A stretch of 64,000 nt of DNA from Pseudonocardia alaniniphila (lineage in GTDB: Bacteria > Actinomycetota > Actinomycetes > Mycobacteriales > Pseudonocardiaceae), in the NCBI RefSeq assembly GCF_022524485.1, contig NZ_JAKXMK010000029.1:111918-175917 (forward strand), written 5' to 3'. Both the position numbers and the translations under genes were made by a program. This document shows, piece after piece, positions 43,752 through 51,948 of this stretch. Below the pieces are notes generated by a model. It saw only the letters and a program-made list of their open reading frames with translations. It had not been told where the DNA came from and made no database searches. Numbering within the stretch: the stretch's first letter is position 1; every line of letters begins with the position of its first letter.

Positions 43752-44354
43752 TCAGACGCCGTGAACGTCCGGGGTCGAGGGCGGTGGCAGAACGGTCGGG
43801 GCCGGGCGCAGCCCGTCGATCAGCAGGGCGAGGTAGCGCTTGCGATCGGCGCCTCCCGGATCGCGGGGGTGGACGGTGGCCAGAGCCATGATCGTGACGG
43901 CGGCGAGGTCACGCGCCACCAACTCCGGGCGCACGACACCGGCCTCGGCGGCGCGCCGCAGGGGCCGGTCCATCGTGGCGACGAAGCGGCGCATGCTCTC
44001 CAGGTCCAGCGCGCGCGTCTCGCGGGCGATCGCGAGCACCACCTTCCGCCCGGCGAGCACCTCGACCGTGGCCTCCAGCGAACTGACCAGGTCGCGCCAG
44101 GGGTCGTCGGTCTCCACCGCCATGGCGGGCTCGATCTCGGCGGCGACGATGTGCTGGAAGACGGCGCGTATGAGCTGTTCCCTGTTGCGGAAACGCCGGT
44201 ACACGGTGGCGACGCCGACCCCGGCGCGGCGCGCGACCTCCTCGAGCGTGACGGCCGACCCGGCCTCCTCGAAGGCCTGGCCGGCCGCGACGACGATGCG
44301 CTCGTAGTTGCGCGCGGCGTCGGCTCGTAGGCCGTGCCCGTCCGTTGCCGTCAT
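43752..44354 (-). CDS. TetR family transcriptional regulator
   Basis: A 200-residue TetR regulator. The helix-turn-helix is in residues 15-62 (RNYERIVVAAGQAFEEAG ... TLEEVARRAGVGVATVYRRF). The C-terminal domain looks like the SbtR-type ligand pocket. It follows the ferredoxin gene by 37 bp on the same strand, so it is probably co-transcribed with the P450 and ferredoxin genes and represses them. Confidence 0.87.
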   Translation of the reverse strand: MTATDGHGLRADAARNYERIVVAAGQAFEEAGSAVTLEEVARRAGVGVATVYRRFRNREQLIRAVFQHIVAAEIEPAMAVETDDPWRDLVSSLEATVEVLAGRKVVLAIARETRALDLESMRRFVATMDRPLRRAAEAGVVRPELVARDLAAVTIMALATVHPRDPGGADRKRYLALLIDGLRPAPTVLPPPSTPDVHGV

Positions 44355-44391
44355 CCGCGCACGCTAACAACCACGTGGTGTGCGCGTGTCC

Positions 44392-44586
44392 TCAGTCGTC
44401 CAGGGCGCGCAGCGCACCGGACGGGCACAGGGCGACGGCCTGCCGGGCGGCGTCGGCGTCGCCCGGGGGAACGTCCTCGACCAGCAGCTCGACGATCCCG
44501 TCGTCGTCCTGGTCGAAGACGGCGGGAGCGGTGAGCACGCACATTCCCGCGCCGATGCAGGTCTCGCGGTCGGCGGCGATCTTCAT
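44392..44586 (-). CDS. 3Fe-4S-type ferredoxin, P450 partner
   Basis: A 64-residue ferredoxin. The cluster ligands are in CIGAGMC (C-x5-C, with the second usual cysteine replaced) and CPSGAL at the end, typical of 3Fe-4S ferredoxins that feed actinobacterial P450s. GGAG lies 8 bp before the ATG. It follows the P450 gene by 40 bp, so it is the likely electron donor. No ferredoxin reductase is in the window. Confidence 0.88.
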   Translation of the reverse strand: MKIAADRETCIGAGMCVLTAPAVFDQDDDGIVELLVEDVPPGDADAARQAVALCPSGALRALDD

Positions 44587-44626
44587 TCCTGTCACTCCGT
44601 CCTGTCCGTGGTGGTGTCGGGGGTGG

Positions 44627-45832
44627 TCACCAGGTGACCGGCAGCGAGCGCAACCCGTAGATCGCGTTGTACACGTGGAAGTCGACCTCGTCGTCAGGCA
44701 CCGCCAGCGCGAGGTTCGGGAAGCGCCGGAGCAGCGCAGGGAAGGCGGTGTGCATCTCCATCCGGGCGAGCGGCGCCCCGAGGCAATGGTGCACCCCGTG
44801 GCCGAACGCGACGTGGCCGGGCGCACCGCGGGTGATGTCCATACGTCCCGGGTCCTCGATGAAGCCCGGGTCGCGGTTGGCCGCCGGGAGGGCGACGACG
44901 AGCAGCTCGCCCTCGGGAATGACCTGACCGGCGATCTCGACCTCGGTGGTGGTGGTGCGCGGGATGCCGGAGTGCACGATCGACAGCCAGCGCAGCATCT
45001 CCTCGACGGCGGGCGTGACCATCTCCGGGTCGTCGCGCACCATCGCGAGCTGCTCGGGGTGGCGCAGGAGAGCCAGCGTGCCGAGACCGAGCATGTTCGA
45101 GGTGGTCTCGTGTCCCGCGATCAGGAGCAGCGAGGCGATGCCGACCAGCTCGTCGAAGCTCAGGTCGTCGCCGTGCTCCCGGATGAGCATGCCGATCATG
45201 TCCTCGCCGGGTTCGGCCATGGCGCCCTTCACCAGGCGCGTCATGTACGCCCGGTTCTCGCGCATCACGGCGACCCGATCCTCGGCGGACAGCGACACGT
45301 CGAGCAGTCGCCCCGTGCGCTGCTGGAACTCGGAGCGGTCGGCGTAGGGCACACCCAGGAGCTCGCAGATCACGAGCGAGGGCACCGGGAGGGCGAAGGT
45401 GGCGACCAGGTCGGCGGGCTTGCCTGCCCGCTCGATGTCGTCCAGCGCGGACTCGACGATCTCGACGATCCGGGGCTCCAGCCTGCGCATCCGGCGCACG
45501 GTGAACTCGGGCGTGAGCATCCGCCGAAGCCGGGTGTGGTCGGGCGGATCGAACGCGAGCATCTGTCCGGCCCGCATCTGCTCGAGCTCCTGCTCGGTGA
45601 ACTGGGGACCGTCGGGCCGCTCGAACCTGCGGGTGCGGGCGTTGCTGAACCGGACGGCGTCGGACAGGACCTCGCGGACGTCCTCGTACCGGGTGATCAG
45701 GTAGGCGGGTGGGCCGCCGAAGAGCGTGGGCACCTTCGTGATGCCCCCACTGTCGCGGACCTGCAGAAGCTCCTCGACCGGGTCGAACTGCTCGCGCCGC
45801 ATGTGCAGGGGCAATGCCGGTGCTTCGGTCAT
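44627..45832 (-). CDS. Cytochrome P450
   Basis: A 401-residue soluble bacterial P450. The I-helix oxygen-binding motif AGHETTSN, the ExxR region (EEMLRW with the K-helix), and the haem-ligand loop FGHGVHHCLGAPLAR (Cys350) are all present. The CYP105-like layout suggests hydroxylation of a hydrophobic natural compound or xenobiotic; the substrate is unknown. I chose the ATG at 45832; a GTG lies four codons upstream. It is followed by its ferredoxin and a TetR gene. Confidence 0.92.
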   Translation of the reverse strand: MTEAPALPLHMRREQFDPVEELLQVRDSGGITKVPTLFGGPPAYLITRYEDVREVLSDAVRFSNARTRRFERPDGPQFTEQELEQMRAGQMLAFDPPDHTRLRRMLTPEFTVRRMRRLEPRIVEIVESALDDIERAGKPADLVATFALPVPSLVICELLGVPYADRSEFQQRTGRLLDVSLSAEDRVAVMRENRAYMTRLVKGAMAEPGEDMIGMLIREHGDDLSFDELVGIASLLLIAGHETTSNMLGLGTLALLRHPEQLAMVRDDPEMVTPAVEEMLRWLSIVHSGIPRTTTTEVEIAGQVIPEGELLVVALPAANRDPGFIEDPGRMDITRGAPGHVAFGHGVHHCLGAPLARMEMHTAFPALLRRFPNLALAVPDDEVDFHVYNAIYGLRSLPVTW

Positions 45833-45917
45833 GTGCCTGCTCACCTTCTCCTTGCTGAACGGACAGCACCGATGCTAGCACCGAAGTGAAAGTGACCTAT
45901 CGGATCACGTGACCAGG

Positions 45918-46679
45918 TCAGCGTTGTCCCGGGAGCCCGGAGAGCAGCTGGGAGATGTCGGCGAGCAGCTGCTCCTGGGCCGTGGTCAGGAAGAAGTGGT
46001 CTCCCGGCAGCATGCGAAGCTCGAACCCACCGCTCGTGTGCTGCGCCCAGTCCTGCGCCTCCGACCTGCTGACATGTGGGTCGGCCGCTCCGGAGAACGC
46101 CGTGATCGGGCAGGGGAGCGGAGCCTCGGGCGTGTACTCGTAGGTCTCGCTGATGGCGAAGTCGGCACGCAGCAGCGGGAGCGCAAGTTCGAGAAGTTCC
46201 GGGTGCTCGCGGATCTCCGGGCTGGTCCCGTTCAGCTCCAGGACGGCATCCAGGAGGCGGTCGTCGTCCATCTTGTGCATGGGCTCGCGCTCCTCGCTCG
46301 TGACGTGCGGCGGACGGCGGCCGGACACGAGTAGATGCTGGGGCAGCGGGCCACCGGTGCGCCGCAGGTAGCGGGCCAGTTCGAAGCTGACCAGGCCCCC
46401 GAGGCTGTGCCCGAAGGTCACGTACGGGGCATCGAGCAACTCACCGAGCGCGCCGGCGAGCGGCGGCAGCAGGTCCTGCATGCGGCTGTAGGCGTCCTCG
46501 CCCAGCCGGGACTCCCGACCCGGCGGCTGTACGGCGCACACCTCGACGTCGGGCGGGACCAGGCGTGGCCAGTCCCGGTAGACGGTCGCGCCGCCCCCCG
46601 CATAGGGGAAGCAGAACAATCGCAGGCGCGGCTGCGCCACCATCCGCCGCCGCACCACCCACGGGTTCTCCGTGCTCAT
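45918..46679 (-). CDS. Type II thioesterase (alpha/beta hydrolase, RifR/TEII-like)
   Basis: A 253-residue TEII-type thioesterase. It has the nucleophile elbow GHSLGG (Ser92), a later acid in SGAADPHV and the catalytic His in LPGDHFFL, plus the family opening LFCFPYAGGGA. Such enzymes edit mis-primed carrier proteins on PKS/NRPS lines. None is encoded in this window, so the gene is an orphan here or serves a distant cluster. It sits between the efflux operon and the P450 gene. Confidence 0.87.
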   Translation of the reverse strand: MSTENPWVVRRRMVAQPRLRLFCFPYAGGGATVYRDWPRLVPPDVEVCAVQPPGRESRLGEDAYSRMQDLLPPLAGALGELLDAPYVTFGHSLGGLVSFELARYLRRTGGPLPQHLLVSGRRPPHVTSEEREPMHKMDDDRLLDAVLELNGTSPEIREHPELLELALPLLRADFAISETYEYTPEAPLPCPITAFSGAADPHVSRSEAQDWAQHTSGGFELRMLPGDHFFLTTAQEQLLADISQLLSGLPGQR

Positions 46680-46796
46680 CGCGCTCACCCTCACCTCTCG
46701 GCCCCCCGGACCTCCCCGATGTTGCCCGCTCGGTGGCGGGCGGGCAGCACCTCGACGGGGCAGATCACGGGACCCATCGGCCCGGCCGGCGTCGGT

Positions 46797-47603
46797 TCAG
46801 CGCACCAGCCGGCCCAGGAGCGATGCCGCCCCCATGATCCCCACGACGGCGGCGACGACGAGAACCGCGAAGTCGAGCCCGATGTCGGCAGGTGCGCCGA
46901 CGAGCAGCCCGCGCAGGGCGTCGACGAGGTAGGTCAGCGGGTTGATCCGGCTGATCACCTGGAGCCAGGTGGGCATCAGCTCGATCGGATAGAGCGCGTT
47001 CGACGCGAAGAACAGCGGCATCGTCATGAGCTGTCCGATGCCCATCAGGCGGTCACGGGTCTGGGCGACGCCCGCGATCGCCATCGACAGGCAGGCGAAG
47101 AAGCCGGCGCCGAGCATCAGCGCGACGGCGGCGCCGATCAGCTCGAGCGGGTTGACGGTGATGGACACGCCGAGCAACAACGCCACGGGCACGAGCACGA
47201 CGACGGGCGCGAGACCTCGCACTCCCGCGGCGAACGCCTTGGCCAGCACGATCGCGGCCCGCGGCGTGGGCGTCACCATGACCTTGGTGAGGATGCCGGC
47301 ATCGCGGTCCCAGATGATCTGGATGCCGAGGAAGATCGAGATGAACAGGGCGGACTGGGCGAGGATGCCGGGCGTCAGGTACGCGAGGTAGGACAGGTCG
47401 CCGGTCGGGATCGCCCGGATGCGGTTGAAGATCGTGCCGAAGACGAGCAGCCACAGCACCGGCTGCGCCATGCGCGTGACGAGCTCGGTCTGGTCGCTGC
47501 GGAGCTTCTGCAGCTCGACCAGGCTGAGCGCCCACGTCCGCGCCCCGAGCAGGCGGACGGGCTCAGCCCAGCTTACGGGCGGTGTTGCGACTGCGACGGA
47601 CAT
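46797..47603 (-). CDS. ABC-2 type exporter permease (DrrB-like)
   Basis: A 268-residue membrane protein with six helices, of the ABC-2 family used for drug and natural-product export. The segment QPVLWLLVFGTIFN and the C-terminal NPLTYLVDALRGLLVG are typical. It overlaps the end of the ATPase gene by 41 bp, so it is translationally coupled and forms the pore for that ATPase. Confidence 0.88.
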   Translation of the reverse strand: MSVAVATPPVSWAEPVRLLGARTWALSLVELQKLRSDQTELVTRMAQPVLWLLVFGTIFNRIRAIPTGDLSYLAYLTPGILAQSALFISIFLGIQIIWDRDAGILTKVMVTPTPRAAIVLAKAFAAGVRGLAPVVVLVPVALLLGVSITVNPLELIGAAVALMLGAGFFACLSMAIAGVAQTRDRLMGIGQLMTMPLFFASNALYPIELMPTWLQVISRINPLTYLVDALRGLLVGAPADIGLDFAVLVVAAVVGIMGAASLLGRLVR

Positions 47604-48420
47604 CCCTCATCCCCTTCTGCTCCTCGGCGTCGGCCAGGTCGGCACCGGCGTACTTGCGGAACACGTCGTCGAGCGTGGCGTCCGGGCCGATCTCGGCGCG
47701 CAGGGCGGCGGGGGAGCCGGTGACCCGCAGCCTGCCCCGGTGCATGAGGGCCACGACGTCGCACAGCTCGTCGGCCTCTTCCATGTAGTGCGTGGTCAGC
47801 AGCACGGTCATGCCGTAGTCGGCACGCATCTGGCGCACCCGCTCCCACACCCCGGCGCGGGCGATCGGGTCGAGCCCGACCGTCGGCTCGTCGAGCACGA
47901 GCAGTGGGGGATGGTTCACCAGCGCCTGGGCGAGCTCGAGCCGGCGGATCATGCCGCCGGAGTAGGTGCCCGCCTTGCGGTCGGCGACGGGGAGCAGGTC
48001 CATCGCGCCCAGCGCCTCGTCGACCCGCGCCGGCCGCTCGGCCCGGGGCACGTCGAACAGCCGGGCGAACCACATCACGTTCTGCCGCCCGGTGAGCGCC
48101 GCCTCGATGGAGAGCTGCTGAGGCACGTAGCCGAGCTTGCGGCGAACATCGGTGGCATGGCGGCGGACGTCGAGCCCGAAGACACGGACGCTGCCCTCCT
48201 GCACGGGGAGCAGCGTGTTCAGCACGCGGATCGTGGTGGTCTTGCCCGCCCCGTTGGGGCCGAGCAGCCCGACCACCTCGCCCGCGTTGATGCGTAGGTC
48301 CAGGTGGTCGACGGCGACGGTCTCGCCGAACCGGTGGACCAGCCCCGTGCACTCGAGCGCGATCGCCGGTTCCGCTTCGCGCGCCGACGCCTCGTCCGAA
48401 CGCGTGGCCGACTCGCTCAC
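47563..48420 (-). CDS. ABC exporter ATP-binding protein (DrrA-like)
   Basis: A 285-residue ATPase. It has Walker A GPNGAGKTTT, signature YSGGM, Walker B LLVLDEPT and a D-loop/H-loop region (TTHYMEEAD). The C-terminal extension matches the daunorubicin-resistance (DrrA) family. It starts in a 4-base overlap with the marR stop and overlaps the permease start, so marR, ATPase and permease are one operon. It should export a hydrophobic drug or lipid-like molecule. Confidence 0.92.
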   Translation of the reverse strand: MSESATRSDEASAREAEPAIALECTGLVHRFGETVAVDHLDLRINAGEVVGLLGPNGAGKTTTIRVLNTLLPVQEGSVRVFGLDVRRHATDVRRKLGYVPQQLSIEAALTGRQNVMWFARLFDVPRAERPARVDEALGAMDLLPVADRKAGTYSGGMIRRLELAQALVNHPPLLVLDEPTVGLDPIARAGVWERVRQMRADYGMTVLLTTHYMEEADELCDVVALMHRGRLRVTGSPAALRAEIGPDATLDDVFRKYAGADLADAEEQKGMRDVRRSRNTARKLG

Positions 48421-48926
48421 GGCTTCACCTCCTCGCGTTCGTGCTCGCGCTCCAGCACCCGCAGCGCCTCGGCCAGCGCCTCCAGCGCGTCGATGCCGGT
48501 GGCCAGGTCGGCAACCTGCTGGGGGCTGAGCCGGTCCAGCGCGTCGTGCAGCACACTGCGCCGCCGCTCCCTGACGAGCGTTGCCTTCTCCTGGGCTCGC
48601 GGCGTGAGGGTGAGCCGCCCGACGCGTCGGTCGAGCGGATCGGTCTCGCGCACCATGTGACCCGCTCCGACGAGCTGCGTGACGATCGTCGAGACGCTGT
48701 TGGGGGCCAGTCCGAGCTCCTGGGCGACATCCGCCACGGGGCTGCCCGGGCGCTTGCTGACCGCCGCCAGCACCTCCCGCTGCGACACCGAGAGCGTGTC
48801 GCGCTCGAACATGTGGCCGGCGGCCCGGCGCAGCAGCCTGCGCAGCGCGCCGATGGCGGGCATCAACGCGTCGGAGACGGCGTCAGCGGTAGCAGGGGTG
48901 CGGGGCGGTGGCATGCCCGGCAGCAT
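48417..48926 (-). CDS. MarR family transcriptional regulator
   Basis: A 169-residue MarR-type winged-helix regulator (LSVSQREVLAAVSKRP, VADVAQELGLAPNSVSTIVTQLVGAGHM, then DRRVGRLTLTPRAQE). I chose ATG 48926 because homology and length fit; ATG 48914 is possible. It heads the efflux operon, and palindromes lie just before its start, so it likely represses the ABC exporter until a ligand appears. Confidence 0.88.
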   Translation of the reverse strand: MLPGMPPPRTPATADAVSDALMPAIGALRRLLRRAAGHMFERDTLSVSQREVLAAVSKRPGSPVADVAQELGLAPNSVSTIVTQLVGAGHMVRETDPLDRRVGRLTLTPRAQEKATLVRERRRSVLHDALDRLSPQQVADLATGIDALEALAEALRVLEREHEREEVKP

Positions 48927-48930
48927 ATAC

Positions 48931-48958
48931 CTCTGAAGCAGAGTTAATCTGCCGCAGA
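48931..48958. promoter_or_regulatory. Two short palindromes at the marR promoter
   Basis: CTCTG-AAG-CAGAG (48931-48943) and TCTGC-C-GCAGA (48948-48958) lie in the 44-bp gap between nuoN and marR. They share the CTG/CAG half-sites. MarR dimers typically bind such sites to autoregulate. Confidence 0.5.
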
Positions 48959-48970
48959 CATGATCACGCG

Positions 48971-50398
48971 TCAGCCGAGGAGTGAACCGGTGAGGACGGG
49001 CAGCACCGCGCCACCGGCGATCCCGAGCAGCAGCGACAGGGCGGCTGCAGTGAGAGCGCTGCTCCGGGTGCGGATTCCGGCCGGGCTCAGGACGTCCTCC
49101 CGCTCCGGGTCGGAGCCGCGGAATGCCGGCGCGATCCAGCGCAGGTAGTAGAAGACGCTGGCCACCGTGTTGACCACGGCGAGGACGGCCAGCCATGCGA
49201 AGCCCCCGTCGATGGCGGCGGTGAAGACGGTCAGCTTGCCGAGGAACACCGCGGTCGGCGGAGTGCCGACCAGCCCGAGCAGACACACGACGAGCGCCGC
49301 TGCCAGGCCGGGCAGGCGGCGTGCCAGACCGCGGTAGTCGTCGAGCGTGCGAGCGGCCGGCAGGGCGGCGACCACGGCGAACGCGCCGAGGTTCGTCACG
49401 GCGTAGCCGGCGAGGTAGAACAGCAGTCCGGGCAGCGCCTCGGCGGACCGCCCGGCGACGCTCACGGCGATCAGCAGGTATCCGACCTGCGAGACGGTCG
49501 AGTAGGCGAGCAGTCGCTGCACCGAGCTCTGGAAGAACGCCGCGAGGTTGCCGAGCGTCATGGACAGCGCGGAGAGCACCGCCAGGAGCAGCGGCCAGTC
49601 GATGACCTGCTCGGGGATCGCGACGTCGAGGAGCCGGTAGGCACCGGCGAGCGCGCCGATCTTGGGAATCGTGGTGATCACGGCCGCGACCGCGGCCGGA
49701 GTGCCGTCGGTGACGTCCGGAACCCAGAAATGGGCGGGCACGGCGCTCGCCTTGAACGCGAGTCCCGCGAGCACGGCGACCAGCCCCACCGCGGCGACGG
49801 TGGCAGGACCCGTGCCGAGCCCGGCACGCAGAGCGGCATACCCCGTGGCGCCGCCTGCCGCGTAGAGCAGGGCGGTGCCCGCGAGCATCGCGACGCCCGC
49901 GAACGCACCGGACAGGTAGTACTTCATCGCGGCCTCGGTGGCCCGCCCGGCCTTCGCCCAGCCGGCCAGGCCGTACATCGGCACGCTGGCCAGCAGGAAC
50001 GCCGCGAACAACAACAACAGGTCGGCCGCGCCCGCCAGCAGGATCGTCCCGAGGGCGCCGAGCTGCAGCAGCACGGAGAACTCGCTCTCCCGGGGGTGCC
50101 CGTCCACCGTGTCGGCCGCGAGCCAGAGGGCGAGCAGGGTGGCGACGAGCACGATCGCGCGAGTGGCGTTGGTGGCGGTGTCCACCGCGTAGCTGCTGCC
50201 GAACACGACCTGCGGAGGGGCGGTCGCGGCCACGCCGGTCGCGACGAGCCCGACGACGCAGGCTGCGGCGGCGAGCAGCCGGACCGGCCGCTGGCGCCGT
50301 CGTGGGAGCCACGCCCCCACGAGCAGCCCGAGCACGGCACCGCAGAGCAGCGCCAGTTCCGGGATCAGCGCGGCGGGGTTCTCGTTCGTCATCGGCAC
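48971..50398 (-). CDS. nuoN: NADH-quinone oxidoreductase subunit N-like protein
   Basis: A 475-residue, ~14-helix proton-channel subunit of complex I (Mrp/antiporter family). The FKASAVPAHFWVPDV loop and the LLAYSTVSQVGYLLI segment are diagnostic. It is last in the eight-gene nuo-like operon and starts about 30 bp after nuoM. Part of a membrane arm without catalytic subunits in this locus. Confidence 0.9.
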   Translation of the reverse strand: MPMTNENPAALIPELALLCGAVLGLLVGAWLPRRRQRPVRLLAAAACVVGLVATGVAATAPPQVVFGSSYAVDTATNATRAIVLVATLLALWLAADTVDGHPRESEFSVLLQLGALGTILLAGAADLLLLFAAFLLASVPMYGLAGWAKAGRATEAAMKYYLSGAFAGVAMLAGTALLYAAGGATGYAALRAGLGTGPATVAAVGLVAVLAGLAFKASAVPAHFWVPDVTDGTPAAVAAVITTIPKIGALAGAYRLLDVAIPEQVIDWPLLLAVLSALSMTLGNLAAFFQSSVQRLLAYSTVSQVGYLLIAVSVAGRSAEALPGLLFYLAGYAVTNLGAFAVVAALPAARTLDDYRGLARRLPGLAAALVVCLLGLVGTPPTAVFLGKLTVFTAAIDGGFAWLAVLAVVNTVASVFYYLRWIAPAFRGSDPEREDVLSPAGIRTRSSALTAAALSLLLGIAGGAVLPVLTGSLLG

Positions 50399-50430
50399 CC
50401 GTCGTCACCCGCGCCGTGCCGGTCGTCGGC

Positions 50431-51948
50431 TCACCGCGAGACCAGCTGGTTGACGGTCAGTGCGGCCGGTTCGATGACGTCGAGCAGGAACCGGGGCGCT
50501 ACGCCGATGACCGTGGCGAGGACGAGCAGCGGGATGATCGCCGCCGCCTCGCCGGCGCGCAGGTCGGGGAACGGGTGGGGAGTGCCCGGAGCGTCGGGAA
50601 CCCGCAGCGGGCCGAGGAAGAGCCGCTGCAGTGCGAGCAGGAAGAGCCCCGCGGTGACCAGGATGCCGGTGACCGCCACCGCCGTGGCCACCGGCGCGGA
50701 GGACAGCGACCCGGTGAAGATCTGGAACTCGGCGATGAACCCGGAGAACCCCGGCAGCCCGAGCGAGGCGAACGCGGCCACCGCGAACAGCGTGGCGAAG
50801 CGGGGCGTGCGCGGCGCGAGCCCCGAGTACTCCGCCATGTCGTACGTGCGGCCTCGGTCGTACAGGACCCCCGTCAGCAGGAACAGGGCACCGGTGATCA
50901 GTCCGTGGGACACCATCTGGGTCACGGCTCCGGTGGTCGCGAGCTGGCGGGCCTGCTCGTCGGTGCCGGCGACGAGTCCTGCCGCGCCGATCCCGAGCAG
51001 GACGTAGCCCATGTGGTTGACCGAGGTGTAGGCGATCATGCGCTTGAGGTTGCTCTGGGCGAGCGCGACCAGCGCTCCGTAGACCACCGACACCACCCCG
51101 ACGACCACCACGACCAGCGCGTACTGCCGCCAGGAGCTGGGCAGCACCGGCATCGCGATACGCACGAACCCGTAGGTGCCGAGCTTCAGCAGCACCCCGG
51201 CGAGGATCGCCGAGCCGGTGGCGGGTGCCTCGGTATGAGCGGGCGGCAGCCAGGTGTGGAACGGGACCGTCGGGGTCTTCACCGCCAGCCCGACACCGAT
51301 CGCGAGCAACGCCAGACCGGCGTAGAGCCCGCCGCCTGCCAGCGGGTTGGCCGCGACCAGCTCCGGGACGTCGAACGTGTGCGGCTCGGCGGCCAGGAAC
51401 AACAGGATGAACCCGAGCAGCAGGGCCAGCGAGCCCAGGAACGTGTAGAGGAAGAACTTCAGCGCCGCCGCCCGCCCCCGTTCGCCGTGGCCCCACCCGG
51501 CGATCAGGAAGTACATGAACACGATCGAGAGATCGAAGAACAGGAAGAACAGGATCAGGTCGAGCGCCACGAACACGCCGAGACACACCGTCTGCAGGGC
51601 GAGGAACAGCGCCACGTAGGCCTTCACCCGGCGGGTCTCCCGCAGCGCGAACACCGCGCACGTCGTGAACAGCACTGCCGTGAGCATGAGCAGCGGGACC
51701 GACAGGCCGTCCACGCCGACGTGGTAGGAGATCCCGGCGGTCGGGATCCACGGGAGCTTCTCCTCGAAGCCGAATGCGGGTGGGGCGGGCAGCCCCACCC
51801 AGACGGCGACGAGCAGCCCGATGTCCGCGAGGCCGGTGGCGATCCACGCGGCGACGAACACGCGGCGCGGCACACCGGCGGGCACACACAGCAGCGCTGC
51901 CGCGACCGCGGCGGGCAGGAACACGATCAGCGACAGCATCGCGCTCAC
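50431..51948 (-). CDS. nuoM: NADH-quinone oxidoreductase subunit M-like protein
   Basis: A 505-residue antiporter-like subunit. It has the conserved VKTPTVPFHTWLPPAHTEAP loop, the LLKLGTYGFVRIAMP helix and SNLKRMIAYTSVNHMGYV. GTG 51948 overlaps the nuoL stop by 4 bases; an ATG at 51939 is an alternative. The open frame runs much further upstream but overlaps nuoL, so the longer version is a shadow. Confidence 0.92.
   Translation of the reverse strand: MSAMLSLIVFLPAAVAAALLCVPAGVPRRVFVAAWIATGLADIGLLVAVWVGLPAPPAFGFEEKLPWIPTAGISYHVGVDGLSVPLLMLTAVLFTTCAVFALRETRRVKAYVALFLALQTVCLGVFVALDLILFFLFFDLSIVFMYFLIAGWGHGERGRAAALKFFLYTFLGSLALLLGFILLFLAAEPHTFDVPELVAANPLAGGGLYAGLALLAIGVGLAVKTPTVPFHTWLPPAHTEAPATGSAILAGVLLKLGTYGFVRIAMPVLPSSWRQYALVVVVVGVVSVVYGALVALAQSNLKRMIAYTSVNHMGYVLLGIGAAGLVAGTDEQARQLATTGAVTQMVSHGLITGALFLLTGVLYDRGRTYDMAEYSGLAPRTPRFATLFAVAAFASLGLPGFSGFIAEFQIFTGSLSSAPVATAVAVTGILVTAGLFLLALQRLFLGPLRVPDAPGTPHPFPDLRAGEAAAIIPLLVLATVIGVAPRFLLDVIEPAALTVNQLVSR

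Noticed and set aside
45833..46679. Part of a PKS/NRPS cluster (because of the type II thioesterase)
   Set aside because: No ketosynthase, adenylation, condensation or carrier-protein domain is encoded anywhere in the window.
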